Notes under the pieces: generated by a model
Databases searched by the model: none
Told to the model about the DNA's origin: nothing
Seen by the model: only the letters and a program-made list of their open reading frames with translations
Shown: positions 7,445 to 15,993 of the stretch, one piece after another
Position numbering within the stretch: position 1 is the stretch's first letter
Layout of the letters: the number at the start of each line of letters is the position of its first letter
Translations under genes and position numbers: made by a program
Assembly (NCBI GenBank): GCA_946482335.1
Contig: CAMLRG010000019.1
Coordinates: 1 to 43,678 of the forward strand
Source: an uncultured Duganella sp.
GTDB lineage: Bacteria; Pseudomonadota; Gammaproteobacteria; Burkholderiales; Burkholderiaceae
Direction: 5' to 3'
DNA: 43,678 nucleotides

Positions 7445-10400
7445 ATGTCAATACTCGCCCTTTCTTTCAAGCGACAAGTTCATATTCTTCTGCTGTGTCT
7501 GATCACGCTCGGGACACTCTCGTCCGCGCAAGCGGAACCGGTGCCTGAACGCTGGACAGCGATGGGCGCAACGGTGTTCAAGCATATGCCTGCGCCGCTG
7601 ACCAGTTCGATGGCCCAGGACCGGCGCGGCTTCATGTGGATGGGCACGCAGTCGGGCCTGATCCGTTGGGATGGCTACACCTCGCGCCTGTACACGGCCG
7701 ACAGCAAGCGTCCGCGCGCCCTCCCCGACAATTTTGTGCGCGTCGTCCACGTGGACAGCCGCGGCAATCTCTGGATTGGCACGAGCTCGGGAGGCATGGC
7801 GCGTTATGAGCCGGTTAGCGACGACTTCACCGTTTTTGCCGCCGGCCCGAATGGCGTCAGCGATGCGCACATCGCCGCCTTCGCCGACGATGGCGCCGGT
7901 GGTTTGTGGATCGGTACCGCCAACGGGCTCGATCATATGAGCGCGTCCGGCAAGCTGACCGCCGCATCGACCACTGTGCTGCCATCATCCGGACGCGGAT
8001 CGGCCATCCGCACCATTGAAGCGCTGCTGCGCGACCGCAATGGCGGCTTGTGGATTGGCACCCGGGAGGGTTTGCTTTACCGTGCCCCGAACGTCGCGGC
8101 CGCCACCGCCGTGGGTTTGGACGCCCCCATCAACGCCCTGCTCCAGGATTCAAACGGACGGATCTGGATCGGCACGCGCAACCAGGGCGCCTACGTGGTC
8201 CGGCCGGGAAGTTTGAGCGCTGTCCCGGTCGTGGAAAGCGGCCCCAAAGGGTCCTTGCACGAACAACGCGTGTTTTCCATAGTCGAAGTTTCATCGCGCG
8301 AAATCTGGTTTGGCACTGAAGGCGGCGGGATCGTCGCGCTCAATCCGGATAGCGGCCTTACCCGCCGCATCCGCCACAAGCCGGACGCGGCGGACAGCCT
8401 GAGCGACAACGATACCTACGCGCTGTTTCGCGAGCGCAGCGGCCTGATCATGGTGGCCTCGACCGATACCAACAGCGTCCACGACCCGCGGCCGCAAGCC
8501 GTGATCACCATACGCGACACAGGCTTGCCGGTGGAAGGCAAGTTCACGGTGCCCAGCGTGCTGGTGCGCCCGGACGGTACGGTATGGGTGGCGGTGGGCG
8601 GCGGCGGCATCGACATCCTCGATCCGGCGACCGGCGGGATCGGCCAGATCGCGGCCGGCCAGCCAGGCGGTTTGCCCACCGGCCGGGTCTTGGCCATGGC
8701 CAACGGCCCCGATGGCAACGTGTACGCCGGCACCCAGCAAGGCTTGTACCGGATCGATGGCCAGGGCAAGCGCGTCGAGCTATTGCAGATCCCGGGCCGC
8801 AGGGCCAGCGCGGCATCGTGGGCTTTGGCGTTCCAGGGCGACGTCATGTGGCTGGGGGGACTGGATGGCCTTTGGGCGCTCAAGTTCAGCGACACTGAAA
8901 CGACGGCGGCAGTGCTGCGGCACAAGGATGCGCAGCTTGGCGACAGCCGCGTCACGTCGCTGCTTGCTTTGCGTGACGGCAGCTTATGGATCGGTACGCG
9001 TGCGGGCCTCGCCTATTTGCCATCGCCGGAAGGCAAGCTGGAAGTTGTCCCGACTGACGCGGCCTCGCCCGACCGGCTGCTGCCGGGCTTTACCTCTTCG
9101 CTCGCGCTGGACCAGCAGGGCCGCCTGTGGATCTCGACTTTCGGGCGGGGCGTGCAAATGCTCGAACGCACCGACGCCGACGGACGGCGCCGCTTCCACC
9201 GCATCGAAACGACGAATGGCTTGCCCGACAACAGTGTCAATGCCGTGCTGGCGGACCGCCACGGCGCAATGTGGGTAAGCACCGATAAGGGGTTGGCCCG
9301 CATCGATACCGCCACACTGGGCGTGCAGGCGCTGGGCGAGGCCGACGGCGTGCACGTTACCCAGTACTGGACCAATTCAGCCGCGCTCACCGATCAAGGT
9401 GAAGTGCTGTTTGGCGGCCTGAACGGGCTCACCGTGGTGCGTCCCGACAAACTTGCCGTCATTGATTACCGGGCCCCTGTTGTGGTCACCGACCTGGCCG
9501 TGGGAGACCGGCCGGTGGCGCCTGGGCGCTATCTTCCCGGCCCTAATGCCCCGCCCGGCGCTGCGCTGGAAATCACGCCGGCAGGCAAAGAGCGCGGCTT
9601 CTCGCTGGAGTTTGCCGCGCTCGATTACTCTGCCTCCGAGCGCGCGCAGTACGCATACCGGCTGGTTGGCTTCGACAGCGGCTGGATCCCGACCGCGCCC
9701 GGTTCGCGCCGCCTCGCCTACACCAACCTGCCGCCGGGGAACTACACTCTGCAATTGCGTGCCGCAACGCGGGCGGGCGTGTGGACGGAGCCGCTCAACC
9801 TGCCGGTGCACGCATTGCCCTCTTGGCACCAGCTGGCATGGGTGCGCGCCCTGGCCGTGCTGCTGGCGCTTGGCGCGCTCGCCGCCCTGGTGCGATGGCG
9901 CATTGGCTGGTACCGGCGCCGCCAGGCGGAATTGGAATTGATGGTCGAACAGCGCACCACCGAACTGCGCGCCAGCCAGGCGATGCTGGAACAACTCGCG
10001 TACGCCGATCCGCTGACCGGCCTTCCCAACCGAAGGCTTTTCAGCGACGAACTGCGCCGCATGCGCGCCCATGCCGCGCGTGACGGCACCTCGTTCACCC
10101 TGCTGTTGATGGACCTCGACCACTTCAAACAGGTGAACGACACGCTTGGTCACGACGCCGGCGATGCGCTGCTGGTGGAAGTGGCGCGCCGGCTACGCTT
10201 GTGCGTACGCGAGACCGATCGCCTGGCGCGGCTGGGCGGCGACGAGTTCGCCGTCTTGCTCAGTAATACGGACGACGAGCGCGACGTCGACCAGGTGGCG
10301 CAGCGCATCGTCGACAGCGTGGCTGAACCGGCTGCTTTCGGCGCGCACCAGATGCGGGTCGGTGCCAGTATCGGCGCCGCCGCTTTCCGAGGCTCCCAGG

Positions 10401-10519
10401 CCAGCGACGAAGCGCTGTACAAGCAGGCCGACCTGGCGCTCTATCAAGCCAAGAGCGCCGGCCGCAACACCTGGGTGTGGTACCGGGCCGAGGAACATGA
10501 AGCGCTCGCCGGTACCTGA
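7445..10519 (+). CDS. Periplasmic propeller (Reg_prop)-Y_Y_Y sensor diguanylate cyclase
   Basis: Membrane sensor that makes cyclic di-GMP, 1024 residues from the ATG at 7445. A GTG at 7439, six bases after GGAAGA, is an equally good start and adds two residues. After a signal peptide come many two-component-propeller repeats of the type 'G-x-L-W-I-G-T-x-x-G-L' (residues ~50-680), then a Y_Y_Y domain (LEFAALDYSASERAQYAY ... 'LPPGNYTLQLRA'), and a transmembrane helix near 800-820. A short coiled coil leads to the GGDEF domain. The active-site GGDEF is at 931-935, and an RxxD inhibitory site (RETD, 922-925) sits five residues before it, so product feedback is expected. The propeller probably senses a periplasmic carbohydrate. 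It converges on the xylanase gene with an 11-base gap, which makes xylan sensing an attractive guess. Confidence 0.92.
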   Translation: MSILALSFKRQVHILLLCLITLGTLSSAQAEPVPERWTAMGATVFKHMPAPLTSSMAQDRRGFMWMGTQSGLIRWDGYTSRLYTADSKRPRALPDNFVRVVHVDSRGNLWIGTSSGGMARYEPVSDDFTVFAAGPNGVSDAHIAAFADDGAGGLWIGTANGLDHMSASGKLTAASTTVLPSSGRGSAIRTIEALLRDRNGGLWIGTREGLLYRAPNVAAATAVGLDAPINALLQDSNGRIWIGTRNQGAYVVRPGSLSAVPVVESGPKGSLHEQRVFSIVEVSSREIWFGTEGGGIVALNPDSGLTRRIRHKPDAADSLSDNDTYALFRERSGLIMVASTDTNSVHDPRPQAVITIRDTGLPVEGKFTVPSVLVRPDGTVWVAVGGGGIDILDPATGGIGQIAAGQPGGLPTGRVLAMANGPDGNVYAGTQQGLYRIDGQGKRVELLQIPGRRASAASWALAFQGDVMWLGGLDGLWALKFSDTETTAAVLRHKDAQLGDSRVTSLLALRDGSLWIGTRAGLAYLPSPEGKLEVVPTDAASPDRLLPGFTSSLALDQQGRLWISTFGRGVQMLERTDADGRRRFHRIETTNGLPDNSVNAVLADRHGAMWVSTDKGLARIDTATLGVQALGEADGVHVTQYWTNSAALTDQGEVLFGGLNGLTVVRPDKLAVIDYRAPVVVTDLAVGDRPVAPGRYLPGPNAPPGAALEITPAGKERGFSLEFAALDYSASERAQYAYRLVGFDSGWIPTAPGSRRLAYTNLPPGNYTLQLRAATRAGVWTEPLNLPVHALPSWHQLAWVRALAVLLALGALAALVRWRIGWYRRRQAELELMVEQRTTELRASQAMLEQLAYADPLTGLPNRRLFSDELRRMRAHAARDGTSFTLLLMDLDHFKQVNDTLGHDAGDALLVEVARRLRLCVRETDRLARLGGDEFAVLLSNTDDERDVDQVAQRIVDSVAEPAAFGAHQMRVGASIGAAAFRGSQASDEALYKQADLALYQAKSAGRNTWVWYRAEEHEALAGT

Positions 10520-10530
10520 TCGTCCGAAGT

Positions 10531-12129
10531 TCAATTGCCTAACAGCGCATCCTTGAAGCCCTGCAGCGCAGGCTTGGGCTGGAAGTTGCCATCGAACAGC
10601 AGTGGCCAGTCGGGCGAGCCGGGCTGGTTGATCCAGCTGTCGGCGTCCCACACGCCCCACACCGTGATGCCGGTCCGCTGAGCCGCCGGCACGGCGCGCA
10701 GGTAAGCGGCGATGATGTCGTGATAGCGCTGTTGCTGCCGGCTGGCTGCCTCCGGCGTGAAACTGGTATAGGCGCTCTTCATGCTCACGTCCAGTTCGGT
10801 GATCTTCACCTTCAAGCCGCGATCCGCAATCGCCTTCAGGGAAGACTCGATGGCGCTGATGCTCGGCCAATCGATGGTCACGTGCATCTGGAAGCCAACG
10901 CCCGTAATGGGTACGCCGCGCGAGCGCATGCCATCGACCAGTGACAACAGGTTCGCCGTCTTCCTTCCGCCAGCTTCGATGTTGTAGTCGTTGTAGTACA
11001 GGTCGACTTGAGGATCGATGGCGCGGGCGTTGATGAAGGCCTGGTCGATGAAGTTGTGGCCCATCTTCTGGCTGAACACGGTGCTGCGGAGGATGTTCTC
11101 GACCGTCGGTTGACCATCGTCGGCCAACGCCTCATTGACCACGTCCCAGCTCGCCACCTTGCCCTGGAAGTGCGAAACAATGGTTTGGACATGGTTCTTC
11201 AGCATGGCGGCAAAATCGCCGCTGTAGTTCGTCATGAAGCCAGGCACCTGGTAATCGGCATGCCAGATCAGGGTATGTCCATGCACGTTCATGCCGTTTG
11301 AGTTCGCAAAGGAAATGAATTCGTCGGCCTGGCCGAACGTGAAGGTATTTTCCTGCGGATGCAGATAACTCATTTTCATGATGTTACCGGCGGTCATCTG
11401 GTTAAAGTTGGGGAATACAACAGCCTGTTGCTGCGCGCTGCTGCTGCTGCTGATAATGCTGTTGTTCTCGAAGCCCGCATTGACGGCCACGCCAATCGGG
11501 AAGCTGGCCAGGGACTTCAGCGGCGCATTACTGCTGTCGGTCGTGAAGTACGCAGTCAGCGACTTGTTGCCGTCCATCGTGATCGTCACGGGATTGACGT
11601 TGCCGCTGGCCGCCCCGCCCCAGCCGGAAAACAGCGAACCCTGCAGTGGCGTCGCCGTGATGCTCACCGCGCTGCCGGCCTTGATACTGTAGCTGCCCGC
11701 CGCCGGGCTCGTCACACCGTTGCCGCCGCCGCCGACATTGAGCGTCAGCGTATAGTTGACGGCGCTATTGTCGGTGCCATTGACCTGCAACTGCGCCCCG
11801 CTCTGCTTGGCTACGTAGCGCAGGTAGTAGTTGCCGTTGATGCGCGCCGGCATCTGGCTCGACGTCACGTTCTTGTACGACACGCCGTTGATCGTGAACG
11901 TGTCCGCCAATCTGGAAGCAACGCTATCGATGGTGCCGGAAGTGTAGAGGCAAACGTTTGCGGGGCCGTTCAATAGCATCGGCAAGGTCATCGGCTTCGG
12001 ATTGTTGCAAACCGCTCCCGCGACCCGCCCGCCGGCAACCTTCGGCGCAGCATAAGCATTGCTGAAGGCGATTACCAGCCCCAGCATTCCGCCGACAAGA
12101 TACTTCAACAATGTATCTGTTGCCTTCAT
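10531..12129 (-). CDS. Secreted GH10 endo-1,4-beta-xylanase with accessory N-terminal domains
   Basis: Hydrolyses internal beta-1,4 links of xylan outside the cell. 532 residues. There is a signal peptide (residues 1-28, ending AYAA), then a 100-residue domain with two cysteines (C41, C60) that I cannot name and may be carbohydrate-binding. A Bacteroidales/InlB-type repeat follows (residues ~145-197, GSLFSGWGG), then a Ser/Gln-rich linker and the GH10 barrel from about 208. GH10 signatures are complete: HGHTLIWH at 283-290, acid/base E333 in VVNEAL, and nucleophile E445 in ITELDVS. The start follows AGGGGG by four bases, and that Shine-Dalgarno lies inside a perfect inverted repeat, suggesting leader control. 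It lies downstream of ycaO on the same strand. Confidence 0.94.
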   Translation of the reverse strand: MKATDTLLKYLVGGMLGLVIAFSNAYAAPKVAGGRVAGAVCNNPKPMTLPMLLNGPANVCLYTSGTIDSVASRLADTFTINGVSYKNVTSSQMPARINGNYYLRYVAKQSGAQLQVNGTDNSAVNYTLTLNVGGGGNGVTSPAAGSYSIKAGSAVSITATPLQGSLFSGWGGAASGNVNPVTITMDGNKSLTAYFTTDSSNAPLKSLASFPIGVAVNAGFENNSIISSSSSAQQQAVVFPNFNQMTAGNIMKMSYLHPQENTFTFGQADEFISFANSNGMNVHGHTLIWHADYQVPGFMTNYSGDFAAMLKNHVQTIVSHFQGKVASWDVVNEALADDGQPTVENILRSTVFSQKMGHNFIDQAFINARAIDPQVDLYYNDYNIEAGGRKTANLLSLVDGMRSRGVPITGVGFQMHVTIDWPSISAIESSLKAIADRGLKVKITELDVSMKSAYTSFTPEAASRQQQRYHDIIAAYLRAVPAAQRTGITVWGVWDADSWINQPGSPDWPLLFDGNFQPKPALQGFKDALLGN

Positions 12130-12130
12130 A

Positions 12131-12166
12131 TTTCCCCCTGTTCGTTCGGAACTTAACAGGGGGAAA
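12131..12166 (-). promoter_or_regulatory. 12-bp perfect inverted repeat burying the xylanase ribosome binding site
   Basis: The arms TTTCCCCCTGTT (12131-12142) and AACAGGGGGAAA (12155-12166) are exact complements, separated by 12 bases that themselves contain GTTC-G-GAAC (12144-12152). On the minus strand the proximal arm contains the AGGGGG ribosome site directly before the xylanase ATG. In RNA the stem would hide it; in DNA it is also a long palindrome that could be a repressor operator. There is no T-run, so it is not a classic terminator for ycaO. Confidence 0.75.
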
Positions 12167-12224
12167 TGCTACCCGCCGGGGGTGGCGCGCACGTTATGAA
12201 TTTCCTCAGGGCACATTCCAAAAT

Positions 12225-14417
12225 TCACCGACGCGACGCCCGCGCAACATGCAGCTTCCGATAGCTATCCATCAGGCGCTGGTGGCGGTCAAGGCCCTCC
12301 AGCTTCATGCTGGTAGGCGTCAAGCCATAGAAGCGCACGCTGCCATCGACCGAGCCGATCACCGCATCCATCCGTTCGTTGCCAAACATGCGGCGGAAGT
12401 TGGCGACGTAATCGTCCAGCTCCATCTCGTCGTCGAGCACGACTTCCAGGACGGCACTCAACGCCTGGTAGAACAAGCCACGCTCGAGCGTGTTGTCGTT
12501 GTACTGCAGGAAGGCTTCGACCAATTCCTTGGCCGCTTCATATTCATTCAGGGCCAGGTTGATCAGCAGGCGCAGTTCGAGCACGGTCAGTTGTCCCCAC
12601 ACCGTGTTCTCGTCGAAATCGATGCCGATCAAGGTGGCGATATCGCCGTATTCATCGAGCTCATTGGTCTCGAGACGCTCGAGCAACGCTTCCAGCGCGT
12701 CGTCGTCCAGGCGATGCAGGTTCAGGATATCGGCGCGGAACAGGAGCGCCTTGTTCGTGTTATCCCAGATCAGGTCTTCGATCGGATAGATTTCCGAGTA
12801 GCCGGGCACCAGGATACGGCAGGCAGTCGCACCAAGCTGGTCGCAGACGGCCACGTACACTTCCTTGCCCATGTCTTCGAGGATGCCGAACAAGGTTGCC
12901 GCTTCTTCGGCGTTGGACTTGTCGCCATGGCTGGAAAAGTCCCATTCGACAAACTCGTAATCGGACTTGGCGCTGAAGAAGCGCCACGATACGATGCCGC
13001 TCGAATCGATGAAGTGCTCGACAAAATTGTTTGGCTCGGTCACCGCGTTGCTGACGAATGTCGGTCGCGGCAAATCGTTCAAGCCTTCGAAACTGCGGCC
13101 TTGCATCAATTCCGTCAGGCTGCGCTCCAGCGCCACTTCGAAGCTCGGGTGCGCACCAAACGAAGCAAAAACGCCGCCCGTGCGGGGATTCATCAGCGTC
13201 ACGCACATGACCGGGTACTTGCCGCCCAGCGACGCATCCTTTACCAGGACGGGGAAGCCCTGCTCCTCCAGCCCCTTGATGCCGGCCACGATGCGCGGGT
13301 ACTTGGCCAGCACCTGCTCCGGCACGTCCGGCAATGCCAGCTCGCCTTCAAGGATTTCGCGCTTGACCGCCCTCTCGAAAATCTCCGACAGGCATTGGAC
13401 TTGTGCTTCGGCCAGCGTGTTACCGGCGCTCATGCCATTGCTGACGAACAGGTTTTCGACCAGGTTGGAAGGGAAATACACGACCTCCCCGTCCGACTGG
13501 CGCACATACGGCAGCGAACAGATGCCGCGTTCCACGTTGCCGGAATTGGTGTCGATCAGGTGCGAGCCAAGCAGCTCGCCGTCGGGATTGTAGATGTGGA
13601 GGCAGTACTCGTCGAGGATCTCAGGGGGCAGCGCGTCATCCGGGCCTGGCTTGAACCAGCGCTCGTTCGGGTAATGGACAAACTCCGCATTCGCGAAGTC
13701 TTCGCCCCAATACATGCCGGCATAAAAATGGTTGTTGCTGATGCGCTCGATGTATTCGCCGAGTGCCGATGCCAGCGCGCTCTCCTTGGTCGAACCCTTG
13801 CCGTTGGTGAAGCACATCGGCGAATGGGCGTCGCGGATATGCAGCGACCAGACATTGGGCACGATATTGCGCCAGGAGGCGATTTCGATCTTGATGCCCA
13901 GGCTTGCGAGCAGCCCGGACATATTGGCAATGGTTTGCTCCAGCGGCAAATCCTTGCCGAGGATATAGGTGCTCGAGTCGGCATCCGGATTCACGGTCAG
14001 CAAGGCCTGGGCGTCCGCATCCAGGTTTTCGACTTCTTCGATGATGAACTCAGGTCCCTGCTGAACCACCTTCTTGACCGTGCAGCGGTCGATCGAACGC
14101 AAAATGCCTTCGCGGTCCTTGGCCGAGATATCCGGCGGCAACTCGACCTGGATCTTGAAAGTCTGCTGGTAGCGATTTTCAGGATCGACAATATTATTCT
14201 GCGACAGGCGGATATTTTCGGTTGGAATATTGCGAGTTGAGCAATAAAGCTTTACAAAATAAGCCGCACATAAGGCCGACGACGCCAGGAAGTAATCGAA
14301 CGGACCGGGCGCCGAGCCATCGCCTTTATAGCGGATCGGCTGGTCGGCGATCACCGTAAAATCGTCGAATTTTGCTTCCAGGCGAAGCTTATCGAGAAAG
14401 TTGACCTTAATTTCCAT
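12225..14417 (-). CDS. ycaO: OsmC/YcaO domain fusion protein
   Basis: 730 residues. Residues 1-~140 are an OsmC-like domain with candidate redox cysteines C50 and C112 (the latter in DRCTVKKVV, where OsmC proteins keep their second cysteine). From ~150 the protein matches E. coli YcaO: 'VPNVWSLHIRDA', 'CFTNGKGSTKESALASALGE', 'DRGICSLPYVRQSDG-like' text, 'VSNGMSAGNT', 'GGKYPVMCV' and 'FASFGAHPSF' correspond closely to its core, and the last ~180 residues form the helical TPR-like tail. YcaO enzymes use ATP to activate amide bonds; E. coli YcaO is linked to RimO methylthiolation of ribosomal protein S12 by a mechanism not settled. No RiPP precursor or azoline dehydrogenase is nearby, arguing against a peptide natural product. 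The start at 14417 gives a complete OsmC domain. Confidence 0.92.
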   Translation of the reverse strand: MEIKVNFLDKLRLEAKFDDFTVIADQPIRYKGDGSAPGPFDYFLASSALCAAYFVKLYCSTRNIPTENIRLSQNNIVDPENRYQQTFKIQVELPPDISAKDREGILRSIDRCTVKKVVQQGPEFIIEEVENLDADAQALLTVNPDADSSTYILGKDLPLEQTIANMSGLLASLGIKIEIASWRNIVPNVWSLHIRDAHSPMCFTNGKGSTKESALASALGEYIERISNNHFYAGMYWGEDFANAEFVHYPNERWFKPGPDDALPPEILDEYCLHIYNPDGELLGSHLIDTNSGNVERGICSLPYVRQSDGEVVYFPSNLVENLFVSNGMSAGNTLAEAQVQCLSEIFERAVKREILEGELALPDVPEQVLAKYPRIVAGIKGLEEQGFPVLVKDASLGGKYPVMCVTLMNPRTGGVFASFGAHPSFEVALERSLTELMQGRSFEGLNDLPRPTFVSNAVTEPNNFVEHFIDSSGIVSWRFFSAKSDYEFVEWDFSSHGDKSNAEEAATLFGILEDMGKEVYVAVCDQLGATACRILVPGYSEIYPIEDLIWDNTNKALLFRADILNLHRLDDDALEALLERLETNELDEYGDIATLIGIDFDENTVWGQLTVLELRLLINLALNEYEAAKELVEAFLQYNDNTLERGLFYQALSAVLEVVLDDEMELDDYVANFRRMFGNERMDAVIGSVDGSVRFYGLTPTSMKLEGLDRHQRLMDSYRKLHVARASRR

Positions 14418-14434
14418 GAAATATTCCAGGCAGT

Positions 14435-14490
14435 GCGCAAAATTGAATAGGCCGCTATTATCGGCTGTTTTGCGCCTGCCGGATAGGCGC
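14435..14490 (-). promoter_or_regulatory. Two mutually exclusive hairpins in the zf-TFIIB to ycaO gap
   Basis: GCGCAAAA (14435-14442) can pair with TTTTGCGC (14468-14475), enclosing a smaller GCCG-CTATTAT-CGGC stem. The GCGC at 14472-14475 is also the base of a second stem, GCGCCT (14472-14477) with AGGCGC (14485-14490). The two long stems share bases and cannot form together. This resembles an attenuator or switch upstream of ycaO, but neither form has a clean terminator T-run in the minus direction. Confidence 0.4.
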
Positions 14491-14495
14491 CGCCC

Positions 14496-14822
14496 TCAAT
14501 CGAAATCGAACAGGTCGCTGAGGAAGCCCTCCTTCTTCTTTTTATGGTGCGGGTAGGCGCCATGGCCATGGCCGAAGTGATGCTGCTGGTGACGCGGGTC
14601 CGGCTGCTGGTAACGCGGATCCGGTGCGCGATACGGCTGGTTGTACTGGGCCTGCGCGGGTGCGGGGGCTGCAGCGGGCGCGCCGACGGCGGAGCGCTCA
14701 ATAATTTTGTCGAGCTCTCCGCGGTCCAGCCATACGCCGCGGCAGTTCGGGCAGTAATCGATTTCGATACCCTGGCGCTCGCTCATGACCAGGCTGACGT
14801 TTTTACAGACGGGGCAATCCAT
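14496..14822 (-). CDS. zf-TFIIB domain zinc-ribbon protein
   Basis: 108-residue protein. Residues 1-45 form a TFIIB-type zinc ribbon with C-P-V-C at 3-6 and 'CPNCRGVWLDRGELDKII' at 24-41, giving four cysteine ligands and the family W-L-D-x-G-E-L signature. The rest is a Pro/Gln/His-rich linker (many H, DPRYQQPDPRHQQHH) and a basic-then-acidic end (HKKKKEGFLSDLFDFD). Start preceded by AAGGAGA. Members are widespread, of unknown role; the His-rich tail might bind metal. It lies 78 bases upstream of ycaO, on the same strand, so co-transcription is likely. Confidence 0.88.
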   Translation of the reverse strand: MDCPVCKNVSLVMSERQGIEIDYCPNCRGVWLDRGELDKIIERSAVGAPAAAPAPAQAQYNQPYRAPDPRYQQPDPRHQQHHFGHGHGAYPHHKKKKEGFLSDLFDFD

Positions 14823-14882
14823 TGTCTATCTCCTTTCTTGTGTCGAATTACCCGATCCTAGGGGCGCCGTCTTAGGTGATTC

Positions 14883-15983
14883 TTAAGCTGCCAGCGCCGG
14901 ATAATCGGTGTAGCCCCGCGCGCCGCCGCCGAACAGGGTTTCGCGCTCATGTTCGTTCAGTTGGGCGCCGCGGCGCAAGCGTTCCGGCAGGTCGGGATTG
15001 GCGACAAAGGGGCGTCCGATCGCAATCAGGTCCGACCAGCCTTCAGCCAATGCGGCGCGGGCCCGTTCGGCAGTGTATTTTCCGGCATAGATCATGATGC
15101 CGGGGAATGCTGCCCGCAAGGCCCGCTTGAATGACACCGGCATCAAGGGCGCATCGTCCCAGTCCGCTTCCGCGATATGGATGTAGCCGACACCGATCTC
15201 CGCCAGCCGCGCAGCCGCCGCCGTATAGGTTTCCTCAGGATTGGCATCGACGCAGCCATTCAAGGTCGTCAGCGGCGCCAGGCGGATGCCGACTTTCGCA
15301 CCGTCGCCGGTAGCGGCCACCAGGGCGCGCGCCACTTCATCCAGGAAGCGGAGGCGGTTGGGCAACGAGCCGCCGTATTCGTCGGTGCGATTGTTCGCGA
15401 ACGAGTCGAGGAACTGGTTCACCAGGTAACCGTTGGCGCCGTGCAGTTCCACGCCATCGAAGCCGGCTTCCATGGCGTTGCGGGCGGCCTGGGCATACTG
15501 TTCGACTACCTCCGCGATTTCCTGCGTGGTGAGTGCGCGCGGCATGGAAGCTTGGGCGAAGCCCGGTTGGCCGCCCTCCCCTTCGATAAAGACACGTACG
15601 CCTTCCGCCTGGATCGCTGAAGACGAAACCGGAGCCGCGCCACCCAGCAAGCTGCTATGGCTCAGGCGTCCAACGTGCCACAATTGGGCGAAGATGCGCC
15701 CTCCCGCCGCATGCACTGCGTCGGTGACTTTGCGCCAGCCTGCCACCTGCGCCCCGGTGTGGATGCCGGGTGTGCCGGCATAGCCTTTGGCCATCGGCGA
15801 GATGTACGTCCCTTCGCTGACAATCAGGCCGGCCCCGGCGCGTTGCGCGTAGTACTCCGCCATCAATTCATTCGGCGCGTCGCCTGGCTGCGTGCTGCGC
15901 GACCGCGTCATCGGTGGCATGACGATCCGGTTTGGCAGTTCCAGGGCGCCGAGGCGCAGGGATTGGAATAATGGGTCCTGCAT
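14883..15983 (-). CDS. nemA: Old yellow enzyme family alkene reductase (NemA-like)
   Basis: FMN-dependent NADPH reductase of activated alkenes, quinones or nitro-esters, 366 residues, the usual length. It begins 'LFQSLRLGALELPNRIVMPP' and carries 'MTRSRS' and 'EGTYISP', the FMN-binding start of the barrel, then 'QLWHVGRLSH', the catalytic 'ELHGANGYL' with its His-x-x-Asn pair, 'NQFLDSFANNRTDEYGGS', and 'IGRPFVANPDLPERL' for phosphate binding. The start at 15983 follows AAGGAGA. A longer upstream in-frame reading overlaps the aldo-keto reductase and is not used. It is the last gene of a three-gene operon with the aldo-keto reductase and MFS exporter, facing a LysR gene. The set fits defence against reactive carbonyl or quinone compounds (inference). 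Confidence 0.92.
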   Translation of the reverse strand: MQDPLFQSLRLGALELPNRIVMPPMTRSRSTQPGDAPNELMAEYYAQRAGAGLIVSEGTYISPMAKGYAGTPGIHTGAQVAGWRKVTDAVHAAGGRIFAQLWHVGRLSHSSLLGGAAPVSSSAIQAEGVRVFIEGEGGQPGFAQASMPRALTTQEIAEVVEQYAQAARNAMEAGFDGVELHGANGYLVNQFLDSFANNRTDEYGGSLPNRLRFLDEVARALVAATGDGAKVGIRLAPLTTLNGCVDANPEETYTAAAARLAEIGVGYIHIAEADWDDAPLMPVSFKRALRAAFPGIMIYAGKYTAERARAALAEGWSDLIAIGRPFVANPDLPERLRRGAQLNEHERETLFGGGARGYTDYPALAA

Positions 15984-15993
15984 GATCTTCTCC

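Noticed and set aside
12111..14240. A 709-codon open frame on the plus strand opposite ycaO.
   Set aside because: It is antisense to a clearly recognised protein and its translation is rich in His, Gln and Arg with no motifs, as expected for the complement of a GC-rich gene.
12225..14822. A RiPP (azole or thioamide peptide) cluster around YcaO.
   Set aside because: The YcaO copy is the E. coli YcaO type with a TPR-like tail, and no precursor peptide, dehydrogenase, TfuA or exporter lies beside it.
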